Assembly (NCBI GenBank): GCA_013399305.1
Contig: VXAI01000025.1
Span: forward strand, 5,163,593-5,227,592
DNA: 64,000 bases
Reading direction: 5' to 3'
From: Rostratula benghalensis
Lineage: Eukaryota; Chordata; Aves; Charadriiformes; Rostratulidae
Shown here: positions 23,723 through 36,239 of the stretch, in pieces
Numbering within the stretch: the stretch's first letter is position 1
How the letters are laid out: the number at the start of each line of letters is the position of its first letter
Notes under the pieces: model-generated
The model's database searches: none
What the model was told of the DNA's origin: nothing
What the model saw: the letters and a program-made list of their open reading frames with translations, nothing else
Program-made: the position numbers and the translations under genes

Positions 23723-26487
23723 ATGTGAGTTGAGAGGGAAAGTATTCCTTTCACCAAAATTTTGTTCCCACATAATAGAAATCTAGAGTGATTAAAAGTG
23801 ATTCAGTTCTAGAAAGAGAAGAAGAGATGCTTCTTCGTGACTCATTTTTGGGTTTCCAGATTCCTGCAGAAGGCACATGAGATTGTTTTCCAAGAATAAA
23901 CGCTGATGTCCGTATTGTCAGAATCCATCTTAGTAGCAACATTTGGTTCTTTCTCCTGGGAGAGAATTTTTTTCCAGTAATGCACCAAGTTTCTCACGAA
24001 ACACCAAATAGGTGACATTAACAACCACTTTGAGCAAAACAACAGTTTTAACGCTGCTCAGAACTTTTCATTCTTAACACTGTTCAATAAGATTAACACT
24101 CATCCACTGGAAAGTTTGTTCACATTTAAGCCAGAATGAATTTTCCTTAGGAGAGCAATGTGCCCTGCATACAAAGAAAGCCCTTACATTTCTTTGATTA
24201 ATGTTATTTCATGCTCTCGGGACACTTGGGACAGCATCGCATGAGAAGCTGGGGAAGTCCCAGTAACACTAGAACATATGGTTACTGTAAATAATAGAAA
24301 TGTACACTCTGGGGGGGGTGGGAATAGTGTCATAGGAATTGCACACAGAAAAATGCTTTTGCCCACACCTTCCTAGGACAGGTTCCCTTGGGGACACCTT
24401 CTACAAAAGCAACCAACCTGCTCTTAGATTCCTACCACAACAGTATTTCTGCCACCCCTTCTGACAGACTGGAGGCATGAGCTCCCAGCACACACTCATT
24501 CTGCTGCTGTTTTCTCTTGTTGGTTGCTGAGTACTTCAGTGGTCATGGAGGATCTGAACAACCCTCAAATGAGAATCCAAACACATGCCCTGTTCAGATA
24601 CTGGCAGAACAGAGCATGGTCAGTCTTTCAGAGCATCAGATCAACACCTTCAGCGGAATCCCTTCGGCTCACCCCCTGCTGGAGGGGGTTTGGCAGTTGA
24701 GCCCCAGTACCCTAAGGGATAAGAGTATCATTTCTGCAGCTTGCATGCCAAAAACACTCTCAGCTGGTTTGGGCTCTGACAATCAGGATCAGTAATTCCT
24801 GCAGTGCTCATTTACCTTTTTGTCTGATTTTGAGTGAGTTGCTGAAAATCTTCAGCTTTGGTCTGTTCATCTATATTACAGGGTCATTGGGAACCATAGT
24901 GAATGATGAAGAATTTTTTTTTTTTAATCAAATTTCAATGGTTTTAACCTATATACTGACAGATACTGATATTTCTTTACACCAAATAAAGTATCTTCCT
25001 GGTATCCTGCCACCTTTTTAAAGGACATTCCTTACACAAGTCCTTTATTTTCTAATTAATTCCTGGTGGTAAAGCACATTACACTCCTCAGATAAGGAGT
25101 CCCACATAAATTCAAAGAACTAAATATTTCATTTCCTTTTTTAGATCCTTCAAAACATTATAATCCTTAACCATACAAAGACACAGCCATTCTACTAAGT
25201 TTCCAAAGCAGACATTCATCTAGATTCTTATTTTATTCAGTTATATTTGCACACCAAACAGGAAAAAGAAACCCAATTAAACACAGCTGAAGGACCCTGA
25301 CAAAGAAAGGGAGTCAAGTGAGTGATCCACTCAGAAAACTCCTAACCACATCTGCCACTTGACCTAGTATTAGCAGAAGTGCCAAGTTTAAGAGTAAAGT
25401 TTCCTCAATGCAGAAAAGAAAAAAAAATAAAGAAAAAAAACCCCCTCAACCTCAACTCTTCTTTTCTCAGTCACTCCTTCAAGGAAAATCCTGAAGCCAG
25501 AATAAAGTTTGCACAGGGTTTTAGTTACAGTTAATGTATAAGCCAACAATGTTTACTCAATATTATATAGGCTTTGCAACACACCAAGGCAGTAAATTAG
25601 CTTGATGTATTAGCTCTGTGCTGAGAAAATGAGACTGTCTCTGAGATCTGTAAAGCTCTGCAAGTATTTCCCCTATGGTACAAAGATGAGTTCAGGTCAC
25701 AGCAATAAAATCTAGGCCAACGTGCTGTGCTGCACACAGGAGAAAAACAAGCTTGAGGATCCTCTCTTCCCTCACGTACACATGTGGAAAACATCCACTG
25801 ACCACCACACTTCCCAACCCTAAGTATAGGCCACCACCTCCTTTTCATCCCTATACCTACCCCAAGACATTTCTCTATAGAGAGGAACAGCTGGATCTTG
25901 TCCCTGTTCTTTCTCTTCCTTCTGATTTCCCCTAAAGATAACTCTCTTCTGAAAATAAAATGTAAAAAGATAATAATACATTGTCTGTAATGGGAAAGGA
26001 GGATTAAGGACACTAAGATCATTTCAAGCATCTCTTATTTTCTCAGCTGTGTCTTTCCACCTCAAGCTGCTTAGAACAGACCCGTCTTGCTCATCAGCAA
26101 CGCTTCCAAGGCAAGCACATCCTTGCTTAAAGGTAAACAAGAAAATGAAGCGGAGGAGTCAGGGTCTTTATATCAGTTTCTGAAGGAAATGTAAACATCC
26201 CAGCACCCATCCTATGCACCAGCTGCCTGCTACAGGGATACCCTCCAGAGTCATAAAGCTCCTCAGCCATTTCCACGTCCTTCCATACATCCAATTTGCA
26301 AGATGGGAAAAGTAGTATTTCCTTGGTGCACAAGAATGCTAAGAAGCTTAAAATAGAAGTATTTGTCAAGTGTTTTGAATTATTGAGCAGCAGGCATTCT
26401 GTAACAACCAAGTACTCTTAGCAAAGCTACAATTTAAAGTATGTCCCTATTTGCTGGCAGAGGCCTTTTTCATGCTGGTGGTTTGTC
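23723..26487. other. non-coding stretch, no gene seen
   Basis: Unique AT-rich sequence with a T12 run at 24914-24925 and A-rich DNA at 25413-25440. A minus-strand frame at 25597-26031 (144 codons) has no recognisable domain. Confidence 0.65.
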
Positions 26488-26553
26488 ATTTAGATGTAAA
26501 TTGATGAAGAGCTAGCTCTTCATTTAAAATCCAAGGCCTTGGACTGAACAGTC
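26488..26553. repeat. cluster of perfect palindromes
   Basis: A 20-bp perfect palindrome, ATGAAGAGCT followed by its complement, occupies 26504-26523. After six bases a 14-bp perfect palindrome, TCCAAGGCCTTGGA, occupies 26530-26543. Short inverted pairs flank them: ATTTA/TAAAT at 26488-26501 and GACTG/CAGTC at 26542-26553. I know of no repeat family with this layout. It could be binding sites for dimeric factors or a small cruciform-forming patch. Confidence 0.85.
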
Positions 26554-26559
26554 ACTTAG

Positions 26560-29500
26560 CTCTACAGTTTAACCAGAAGAAAGAAAACATTATAACCGAA
26601 TCAAACACCGGCCACGTGGTGCTCACATATACAACGATAACACAGCAAAGAAAAATCCTATCTGGAAGGATATCCAAGTACTACAGCTTCCAAGAGGTAA
26701 ACTACAGATTTGGCCAAACTGACATCTTTTCCATTGGTGGACTATCCTTGAGACCACAATAACTAACTACAGAATAAAACTATTTCATTGCCAGCTCGAG
26801 AATTTTTAATAGCTTTTCCAAATCAGGTGGCAAAAATCCACACTAGGACACGGGGTGGGTGAATCCTGCATTTGACAGCTGATGAGTGTTTTACTCCACT
26901 CTGAAGTACTGTATATATGATCTCACAAGCCTGGTGTGTCCCGAGGAGAAAAAAAAAACAACCATGTGCAACAGAGGTATTTTAAGATCACCATTCAAAT
27001 GGACACTGCTGTCTTCAGCAAAATCTTACAAAGTTTTGATTGTGTCCTATTGAAAGATTATCATTAGCCAGCTTGTAATTGAAAAATATCTTAGTGTGAT
27101 CTGTTGGAAAGTAAATGCTGCAGTGTGAATATCAGAACTGGTTAAATGTGGACATATTTTAAAAGGTAAAAGGTAAAAATAAAACTGGCTGAAGTGTGGA
27201 GCTGAAAACAGAAACAATTGAAAATTAAACACTTAGGGTTTTTTTGTAATTTGCAAGTGAAATAGTATTTTTGAAAAACATTTCCATTGATGGAAACAAA
27301 CACTGCTATCAAGTAATTCAATACTCAGTGTAGGACACTGTGGTCAATTAGCACAAGTTATCTATGCCATCCTATACTAAATTCAGGATTGTCTTCCCAT
27401 TTTCCACATCTGGTACAGTCATGATAGGAAACCCAGTAGCCTCACAGAGCTTTTGGAAATGGTAGAGGATTGCAAGACCAGGATTTTTCTGGGTGCAGCT
27501 TTGGTTCCCACTCAAGCCAATGGCCAGCAGGGACACTCCTCTTTTGGATGAATAGTTTTGAAAACAGAAGTTGAGGTGACTATGACTCAGATAGGTCTGA
27601 GTATTAGATATGTCTGGATCTTGTTAACAGTAGCAAATAAGTCTTGGTGGCTAAAGCTAAAACCATGTGTCATCAGGTCTTGTGTCATCATGTGTCATCA
27701 GCACATGAAACACTATAATCTGGGACACCATTCTTTTCATAGCCTGACCCTGAGCAGCACTCTTTTTTTGGTACTACATGTACACCTGTCCTGGTAAAAA
27801 TTTATTGCCTAGTCATTATTTTAAACCATCAGCACTGCTCAGAGAGAGGGTTAAAAGCCATTAACACAATATAAATAGTACCAGTGCTAACAGCCTCCCA
27901 TCTTTTTCATCAGCAGAGAAGATATCAGATCTACTGTTTAAGGCAAATTGGGGTTATGGACAAAAAATAAGCTCCTGCCCTAAAAGGAGACTTAGATGTC
28001 TAAGCAAATAAATTTATTGCTGAAGGAGAAGGCAGAGAGGGGTGACTTGAATGTTAACTAAACATCCCAGAAATGGTCACCCAAAACTGCATGGGAGGGT
28101 GTGTTTCTTCCTGCCAAGGCGTACCACGAGAGCATGAAGCCAGGAGGTGCCAAGTCTGCTCTCTGAAATCTCATACAGGGAAAGCTTCTGTCTGCTTGGG
28201 TGTATCTTCACCAAGTCCACCTCACAAAGCACAGGGTAGAGCAGCAGTAAGAAAACTTACCTTCTGTGTTCGAGGTTACTGAGAAAGTCTCACCAATATT
28301 AGTACAAAGCTCAAAATTAATTTTAAAAGAAAGTCACAAACTATAATCCCTGTGAATAAATTTGTGACTAGGAAAAACTAATATGTGGGAGGAAAAAACC
28401 CCAAACAAGCAACAAAACCCCCAATGCCTAAATGAAGCAGTTACCTTTTTCTTGCACTTCTGGGGTGTTGAGTATTTGAGTTCAGTTGACTGCACCACAT
28501 TACCAGGTCCCTAGAACTTCTTTCTGCAAAGAAATTAATATGCTTTTCAGTTTACTACATTCCTGTTCCTCAAAAATACATGCAAAAGACAGTTTTGTAC
28601 AAAATTGCTCGCTGGCACGGGAGAGGAGTAAGTCTTTTCAAATGTTCCACTTGCCATTCACTCTTGGAATTAATACAGATGGAATGGGAACAGCAAATTC
28701 CCACTTGTATTTTCATCTGTATTATTTTTGTATGGAAATAAGCCATAGCCTAACTCCTGCTTTAAAGGGCACCACACGTGCCCCCACAGGACATTAGTGT
28801 GATATATCTGGCCTTCACACTTAAAATTACCACACCAACCTCAGTGCATGGGCAAAGCCAGAGGGTGACCTCAGTGATATGTACAGATGGTCTGAGTAGA
28901 CTAGGTTGAATTCTGCACTCTTGCAATTAATAGCAAAATTGCTACAGACATCAATGACTGTCCAACGGCCCTTGTTCTGCTAATTAGAGGATTCATCTCT
29001 ATAGGATCAAAAAAAAAAAAAGCTCTGCTCCTACTGAAATAGATGGGATTGGAAAACATTCAACATACTCTGGACATTCTGGGCCTTCCCTAAGCACCAT
29101 TCCTCTCAACTCCTTTTTCTTTTTCCATTGATGTATAACAAACCACACACACAACTCCTATCACTAGAGATTTCTTAATATGTATGTAGGAAAAAAATGG
29201 ATCTTTACTTATTAAATACTGGGATACAGAAACAGAACATTTATTGTTTGTTTTTCTCTAAGTTGTAAACATCCACAGGGAAAGCTTTTATTTAACTCAC
29301 ATGCCAGTGGGTGGTTAGATACTCCCGGGTCAGCACTCCAGATCTCGTGCTCACATCTGCTCTCCTCCAGTGTCTCAAAGAAACCCGAGCAGCAGCCCAG
29401 ATCCAGAACAGGAAACCCCATTGCCCCTTTTTCTGTCTTTCACACCCAGCCACCATGGCAAGATGCAGAGTTTAACACCCAGCTCACTGCAGCTTTGGAG

Positions 29501-29980
29501 AAAGTAAGATGATGTCCATCTGCATGAGCAGCAGCATAGCTGGACCTGCTTCTGATTTCACATTTATATTGCACCAGCATCCAGAGACCTCCGAGAGAAC
29601 TCTCTTACAGCTCCAAAACTAAGCTGAAGTATTTTAGGTAGGTATTATTGGAAATCGGTTTTCCATTTGCCTAAGTCTCCTCTGTTCTATAGTTACTTTG
29701 AAGTGTTCATAAAAAAGCTGAGATTTACAGCATATTAGTATGCAATCACACAATCATTCTCTGGGTCTAAACTATATTTTTCCTTGACTGTATAAATAAT
29801 AATTTATCAAATGACTACTGCTTCCATGCTTACAACTAATTCTACATATAGCATTCTGGGCAACCTTCAAATTATAACTTTTAAAACCTATTTTTATCTG
29901 CTTTCTGTACCCTTTTTTAACATACACTTTAAGTCATGCTACCAAAAGTATATGTGAGACAGCAGATATTGCAAGGGCAA
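26560..29980. other. non-coding stretch, no gene seen
   Basis: Unique AT-rich sequence. It contains the short tandem repeat at 27666-27700, an A/C-rich patch at 28394-28425 and an A13 run at 29009-29021. No gene is recognised. Confidence 0.7.
27666..27700. repeat. 10-base unit repeated three times
   Basis: TGTGTCATCA occurs at 27666-27675, 27681-27690 and 27691-27700. The last two are tandem; the first is offset by GGTCT. It is a very recent-looking small duplication, since all copies are identical. Confidence 0.9.
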
Positions 29981-29984
29981 AGGC

Positions 29985-30250
29985 TACTGAAAAAAAGAAC
30001 ATTAAATTTAACATCCTTTTGAGGGAATCCACTTAATTAAAAATGGCCTTTGTTACATGAGGTTGCATAAAATATCATTTCAATGGAGTACTTGGGGAAA
30101 CTTCCCCCGACTCTGACAGTGCTGCCAAAATCTAATTAGAGATTCTTCTAGTCATATATATCAATGTTATTGTCTGTCAGGCAGCCACAATGTATCATGC
30201 TTAAGTGGATTTTTAACTGTCTAAATCAGTCTGTCTAAACAACATAAAGG
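29985..30250. promoter_or_regulatory. AT-rich candidate conserved element
   Basis: Contains ACTTAATTAAAAATGG, ATCTAATTAGAGATTC and other homeodomain-type cores, without simple repeats or long frames. The texture is like the other candidates in this window. Conservation was not tested. Confidence 0.25.
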
Positions 30251-31342
30251 AAACAAATCAAAAGACGAGTTAAAATCACAAAAGTGACACGTATTTATTA
30301 TAAAATACCATTTGTTGTATTAATCTGTTTAATGGTGGGGAGAAGGAGCCAGGTGTGTCAGAGCAGTGATTTTCTGCACAAGAAGATGATGTTAGTACTA
30401 ACGTAGGAGACAACACTCTCCAAACTTCGTAATTAACAGGCCTCAATAGGCTTTGCCATGTTTCATCAACATCCCAGCATGGCTTTAAGGGGCAGTTGCT
30501 GTGACAGAACCAGCCCTTCCATGTGCTACAAAACACAGTCTTGGGAATCATCCCAGGTGCATTTCAGTGCCACCCAGGGTTCACCTCGGCCACGGGGGGA
30601 GGCCACTGTCCCCAGGGGAAAGCCACGTGGCCAGGAATCTTCAAGAACCAGCACACCATTGTGTGCACACCCTGCCAACAGCAGAGCTGGCCCAGGACAA
30701 TTTTGTGACAGCATCTTTATTTTAAACCCTTTTGTTCTTGACTTCCCAATCTTTAACTAATAGCTCCTTTTTAAAGTTATACTTTAATGAAGCACTCACC
30801 GACTGGCCCTCTTGCAGCTTTAAGAGATGATTTATGTGGAATATAGAGCTACAAATGCCTTTGACTTGGACATAAAGATCATCTGCAGGAGAAAAACCAC
30901 GATCAACCTACCACCTAGAATCGGAGGCTGCCAGTCACTGACACAGTGTTTCACTCAAACAGTCACTGCAAGGAAAGATTTTGGCTCCTGAAACTGAAAA
31001 CTAAGCGGTTATCAGGCTGGAGAGCCTGTATTTTAAAGGAACACATTCATTCTTATGCAATGACATGTCATGAATTTTGCATGAGGCATAGCACTTGGTG
31101 TCAGAAATTATATCAGCTCCAGCTAGGGGGACAATGATACATATGTTTGTACAAAACACATAATATGTTTTATTTAAAGTGTGCCATAAATATTTTTGCC
31201 CTGAAGCAGGGTTTAAAATGAGCTCCGTAAGGTGTCATAACAAAATGTATGTTCAGAAAGTAGAAAGAGGTGCATCTATTCCTAAATGTCTAACTTCATC
31301 TGAAAAAAATTGCTGGATATTCCCTGATAAAGCTGCCACTCC
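30251..31342. other. non-coding stretch, no gene seen
   Basis: Unique sequence. A GC-richer patch at 30500-30725 leaves several frames open at once on both strands, which argues against any one of them being coding. Confidence 0.65.
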
Positions 31343-31909
31343 ATGCCGAGGTGGCTGATACTAACAGTAAAACATACAAGGCCACGTTTTCTGCCGTGGC
31401 TGACAATTTATGCATCAAACCTTTCCTCCCTCAAGAGCCTGAAGAAAGCAGTGCAGGGAGAAAAAACAGCAAATCACGCTGCAGATTACAGATGCATGAA
31501 TTTCAAAGTATTCAGTGTGAGGGAAGTGGACTCAGTAGCCTGGTCTACAAGCAAAGAAGGTCTTGGCAGCAGCAACAGGGAACACGTTGGCAGGTCCCAC
31601 CACCTCCACACAAACCCTTGCTGCTCTGCAGGGTTGCTGTATCTGGGCCAGAGCTGGACATATTTAACCAGGGTCTCAGCAGGAATAGTCCTTGTAGCAA
31701 CCCATCCCTGCTCCCTGCTGCCTCCAAGCACCCACTGCAGCTCCATCTATGTCCTTGCTCAAGCAGAGGGTGAGGAACACAGGCCCTGGAACTGCTCTCC
31801 AACCTGTGGGTTTGCATCATTACTGGAGATTTGCTCAGCAGAAATGATTAAAAGGAATAATTCAACCACTGAGACATCACATCTACTCAGAATACTCAGC
31901 TGTCTCTAG
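31343..31909 (+). other. longest open frame of the window, probably not a gene
   Basis: An open frame of 188 codons, with a second + frame (31351-31773) and two minus frames (31486-31746, 31545-31820) open over the same bases. The predicted proteins have no signal peptide, membrane segment, zinc finger, repeat or family motif that I recognise, and no splice context suggests an exon. The open frames appear to follow from fewer AT-rich stop codons in a locally GC-richer patch. It could be a decayed pseudogene or part of a non-coding RNA. I do not call a protein. Confidence 0.3.
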
Positions 31910-31984
31910 GTAGATCACGGGTTGAGCAAGGAGACTGCTGTTGTTTTCCTCAGCTCTGGGGTGCGATTTGAATTTGTATGGATG

Positions 31985-32008
31985 CACACACACAAACACA
32001 CACACACA
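31985..32008. repeat. (CA)n microsatellite
   Basis: CA dinucleotides with one AA interruption. Twelve units or fewer; likely length-variable. Confidence 0.95.
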
Positions 32009-33480
32009 ATGAGCAAAGCAGGAAACAAAGCCAAAATAGCTCAAGGCAGCCTGCCATTTGAGTTGCACTCCATTTAACACTAAGTCACTCTTAATAAATC
32101 AGAATTGTCTGTCTCCTTTCTCCAAGAAAGTCTTAAATGGTTCCAAAATCCTAATCCAGGAACTAACCCTGCTACAGCAAACTGCACAAGGCAGATTGTC
32201 TGCGCGCCCTCCAGTCACTAAGAAAAATTAAAGTTAACACTGAAAGTGGAAAAGCAAAACAAGTCCACAATAGGATGTGACAAGGATAATATCTGAGAAA
32301 TATTACTGCATTTACAGTTGTAAATGAGGCCAGATGTAAATCTGTGGCCAGCCATCTCTTCCCAGGTGCCTATTTTCCAACACGTATGTGCAGGATTCAC
32401 AAACTGAGTAAAATCAGTGGGAGCCACAGGTCTCACGCTGCTGATCTCAACCCTCTTCTGTCATGGAGAGGGGTCTCAGTGTCACTTAAGATTTAGAGCT
32501 ACCAAAACAGCACCAGAAATCAATGATGGATTCTAAAAAGCTATGGATGGGCCTGCATTTTCCCTTAATGAAAAGGCTTAGAAATGCTCTCATTTTATAC
32601 CAGTCCCCAGCCAATACATGTTTGGCTGAGCTAGGATTACCTGGTTATATAGCCATCAGAAACAGAAGCATTTCATTCACAGCAATTTGGAATTGCCCAG
32701 ATGCCATCATCAGGAGTGAACATTACTGCTGGTGGATGGAAGGTTAAATTCCTGAACGTAAGAGCCTACAGAATCACTGATGTGAGAAGTGGCTGCAATG
32801 TGCATTAAAGAAAAGTACAAATTTTAAAAAGGGGGGGAAAAAAAGGAAGAAAACAGAACTTTCAAAACCAAGGGCAAAATTGTAATCCAAATAAAGAAAC
32901 ACATACAGTAATTAGGACTGAATCAAAGCCTTCCATGCTCAACCTTGCCCACAGAGAGAAAATCATGGGAACACACTACAGAGCATGGATAGAAGAAAAA
33001 TTCAGTTTTTAAAGCATGGAGGTAGCAGAAAGAAGGAAGACACCTCCATTTTTGACATGCAGCATTCCCATTGATCCTGAACCATCTTCTGTTAAATCAA
33101 TGGCTGTCTTCTCATTGACCTCAGCAGAGGTTGGACTGGACCCACAGGGGAATCAATCCCATAGGTAGTAAAACAAATGAAGGCAATAGATTTCTTCATG
33201 AGCTAGTCACCAATAGAATTAAGCCGGTCGAATAGAATCAGATAATGATTTAAAATTCAAAATAAAGTCGTCTTTCTCCCTAGCCCACACTTGTCTTCCT
33301 CAGATATACAGACATTCAGGATCCGAGCCAGCCACGTTCAGTGCAAGGAATCTCAACGCTAGGATCCCTGGGTTTGTGTGTTAGCTAAACCAAACAACAC
33401 TCCGTTTAAGCAGAGACAAACTGAATAAAATAAATATTCACAACTTTGGGAATTGGAGCTCAGACAGGTCTTTAAAAAAA
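32009..33480. other. non-coding stretch with one old repeat piece
   Basis: No gene seen. The patch 33091-33137 resembles an ancient amniote repeat and is listed separately. The rest is unique AT-rich sequence. Confidence 0.65.
33091..33137 (-). repeat. fragment of an old amniote repeat
   Basis: Blocks AAATCAATGGCTG, TCTCATTGACCTCAGCAGAGG and TTGGACTGGACCCACA follow the order of an old repeat I recall from reptile genomes, in which 'caatggcaaaactcccattgactt' is followed by 'gggagcaggat..ggaccc'. The same core occurs at 46204, 48662 and 52814. The family name is uncertain; strand is given relative to the GGAGTTTTGCC core. Confidence 0.4.
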
Positions 33481-33489
33481 CCCAACTTG

Positions 33490-33650
33490 TATTTGTATTT
33501 TTGATGTGCAACCTAATTAGACCAGAGCATCTTTAATTAAGTGTGTCAGCCCCAGTGGAAGCCACAGAGTTCAACACTAATAAAGCTGATAAGGTTTTTA
33601 TTTTTCAGACTTAGTTTATTTAATGCCTCATCCATGTTAAGCCAATCTGT
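33490..33650. promoter_or_regulatory. AT-rich candidate conserved element
   Basis: Contains ACCTAATTAGACC, TTTAATTAAG and GTTTATTTAATG cores with no simple repeat. Similar in texture to the other candidates; weak support. Confidence 0.2.
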
Positions 33651-33659
33651 AACATATGG

Positions 33660-36239
33660 GCAGTTCTCCCACTATGGATTTACCTTTTGGGTGTTTCTTT
33701 TTGTGAATTAATGCAATCAAACTCCTGCCAGTGTTAATTATTTTTCTCCAAGAGCAAATCCCAGAATTGAAAACACACACACCTGTTATTTGCTGCATAA
33801 GCCACAGCATAACAACCAAAAAAAAAAAGATAACTTCAAAAATGCTGGGAGAAGACAGAATGTTTCTGGATTGTATAAAATATATTTGGAAAAAGTTCAA
33901 GAATGCAGTATTTATATTTCCAGCCTTACAAGACAATCAGCAGAGTTGCAGCAAAACCCAACTCTATACCCCATATAGAAAGGAACAATTATCTCAGTCT
34001 TTAAAGATTGCTCATTTACTGTCTCTTTATTTAAAAGGAAGGGGTGGGAGGAAAGCTAACTAATCATTGGAATAAATTTTAAAGGTGGGAAATTATTGAT
34101 GTTTTAGGATACTGAAACAAAAAACCTTCTTTAGAAAAGCTGTGCTTGAGTTCAACCACGAGTACCAGAACTTTAAAAGTAATCACTAGTGAAATCCTCC
34201 AGCGCCTGTTATGGGTCAGAGTAGACAGCTCTTGCCTGGGACAGGATCTCTGCCAGAATCCCCCAGGCAATGTATCCGTGGCCTTGGGTACTCACCTGGA
34301 GCCAGCAGCTCTTGGAAAGCTCAAACTCTCTCTCCACCTAAGCAGTAAGACTGGGAACATTAAATGCTAACTCTAAAACATGATTTCACTGTGTTTGGAC
34401 TTCAACAAAAGCCACTGATCATTTTCATGGCTCATTTGTGCAAATTAATTGGTTAATATCTATGCAGTGTTTTGAAGGTGGAAAGCACTAAACCCATTGC
34501 TCTCAGTCCTGATAATCCTCTGTTGCAGTCTCATCCTCCCAGCTCTGGGCTCTCCATCACCATTTTAAATCTCTTCTGCTCCATACCTCCTCCCCTTGCA
34601 AGCAAGCTAATTACCATCATACATAATAAAGGGAAGAATCCCTTTATAGGAAGAGATGAACTGATAGGACACTTCATTTCTAATGTGTGGCATTCCTTGA
34701 TTACCAGAGCTACAGAACACTGACTGTAGAATTGCTTTTTATGTTCTCCAGGCTTATTAGCAATGCTGCCAGTAGCCACTCACCTGCTCATTGCAATACT
34801 TGCAAAACTTCACTGATTCCTACCTCTCACATAGCTCCTGTTTATCATATGCCAAATAACGTCAACTTTGGCTTCCCATATTCCCTGCACTGAGCAGGGA
34901 ATGAAAAACCTCTCCTGAACTGGCCTATGGACTCTTCAGTCTTACCTAAACAGCTTCTGAAAGCTCAGGTCCCTAAGGCACACAGGAAGTCAAAACCAGA
35001 AGAACCAATTTTTTCATGATCACTGCATGCTTCTGCTCAGTAAATTCAGTAAGTTTCTGCCTTCCTGGCCACTTCCACCTATCCATTACTTCCACTTTTT
35101 TCTTCCCAACTACCTATTCATATGCTGTTGGCTACATCTGCTCATCCTGTTTGTCATACACGGTCTTGACAAAAACATAATGATGCTTTAAGTTCCTTGT
35201 AGAAGGGACCCTGTTCTCACAGGTGGTGACAGAGCATCCCCTACACCCTCCTAGAGCTGTAAAACCATCTCTTCCCTAGACAGCTACTCATGAACTCCAC
35301 AAGTCCATCATCTCTCTGGTCCCAAAGTTAAGCCAAATCATACAGGATCTTACTTCTCCACCTTTTCAAGAATCAACTGCAAGAACCAAATAGGATGTGG
35401 TGCCCCACAGCATGGCAGCAATTTATTTAGGTTTGCTGCTGTTACCAACCGTTCTCCATTTTCCCCTTTCACACTGAGGGCCTTTTGAACAAGTAGTTCA
35501 AAAAAGTTTACTTAAAGGTCTGTCCACTAATATATATACAAAAACCAGTACAGCCTCCAAAACTGACTTCTACCATTGCTGTGAGAAGAACAGCATCCTT
35601 GTATTTTCCTTTTTTTAAAAAACTTATTCCATTGCTGGTCATCAGAACAGTTTGCATCTGCTTTCTTTACTTAAATTGCAGATATTCCCAGAAGAGGGGG
35701 GAAAAGGTCTTGTTTTCAGGCCCAGCTGAGGTGATCTCACCTCAGATGTGGATTCCATCATTCTAGGTGCATACAAGTACAAACTGCTGTTATGAGAGAC
35801 AGAGCTGTATAATCTTGCTGTCCTCTGAGCCTGGGATTCTCTACAAGGAAAGAATTGGGCTCACAGAGGTTATTTCCTGATGCTGGTTTAACAGCAGGGA
35901 TATTACTACACCTCTTATTATTTATCTCAGGGATTCTAAAACAAAGCAGCTGAAAAAATAAGTGCAAATCAAGGTTAGAAAAAACAGAATGAGGAAAGCA
36001 CGACTGCTGTCTTCAACTGCGGTTTAACCGTTTCTGTGACCTTTGCAATCTCCCTTTGGAGTCCTGCTTTTTACAGTCCAAAGATACTTGGAAAATAAAA
36101 ACTGTTTTCTTTTGCTTTGCCATTTTTACCACTAAAACAAGAATGTTGTTTTAGAAATTTAACTTTAGAGGTCTTGATTAGCTACACAATGACACTAAAA
36201 GCTTATAGCTATACTTTTATATATTTCTAAAGGCTGGCT
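33660..36239. other. non-coding stretch, no gene seen
   Basis: Unique AT-rich sequence, with an A11 run at 33818-33828. Open frames of 60-110 codons (33637-34063, 34472-34893) overlap on both strands and look random. Confidence 0.7.

Noticed and set aside
25597..26031. Minus-strand frame of 144 codons
   Set aside because: No recognisable domain, mixed low-complexity composition, no splice or promoter context.
26190..26200. TGTAAACATCC, the 5' part of the miR-30 family
   Set aside because: No complementary arm within about 100 bases on either side and no miR-30 continuation; the same 11-mer also appears at 29264-29274 without a hairpin.
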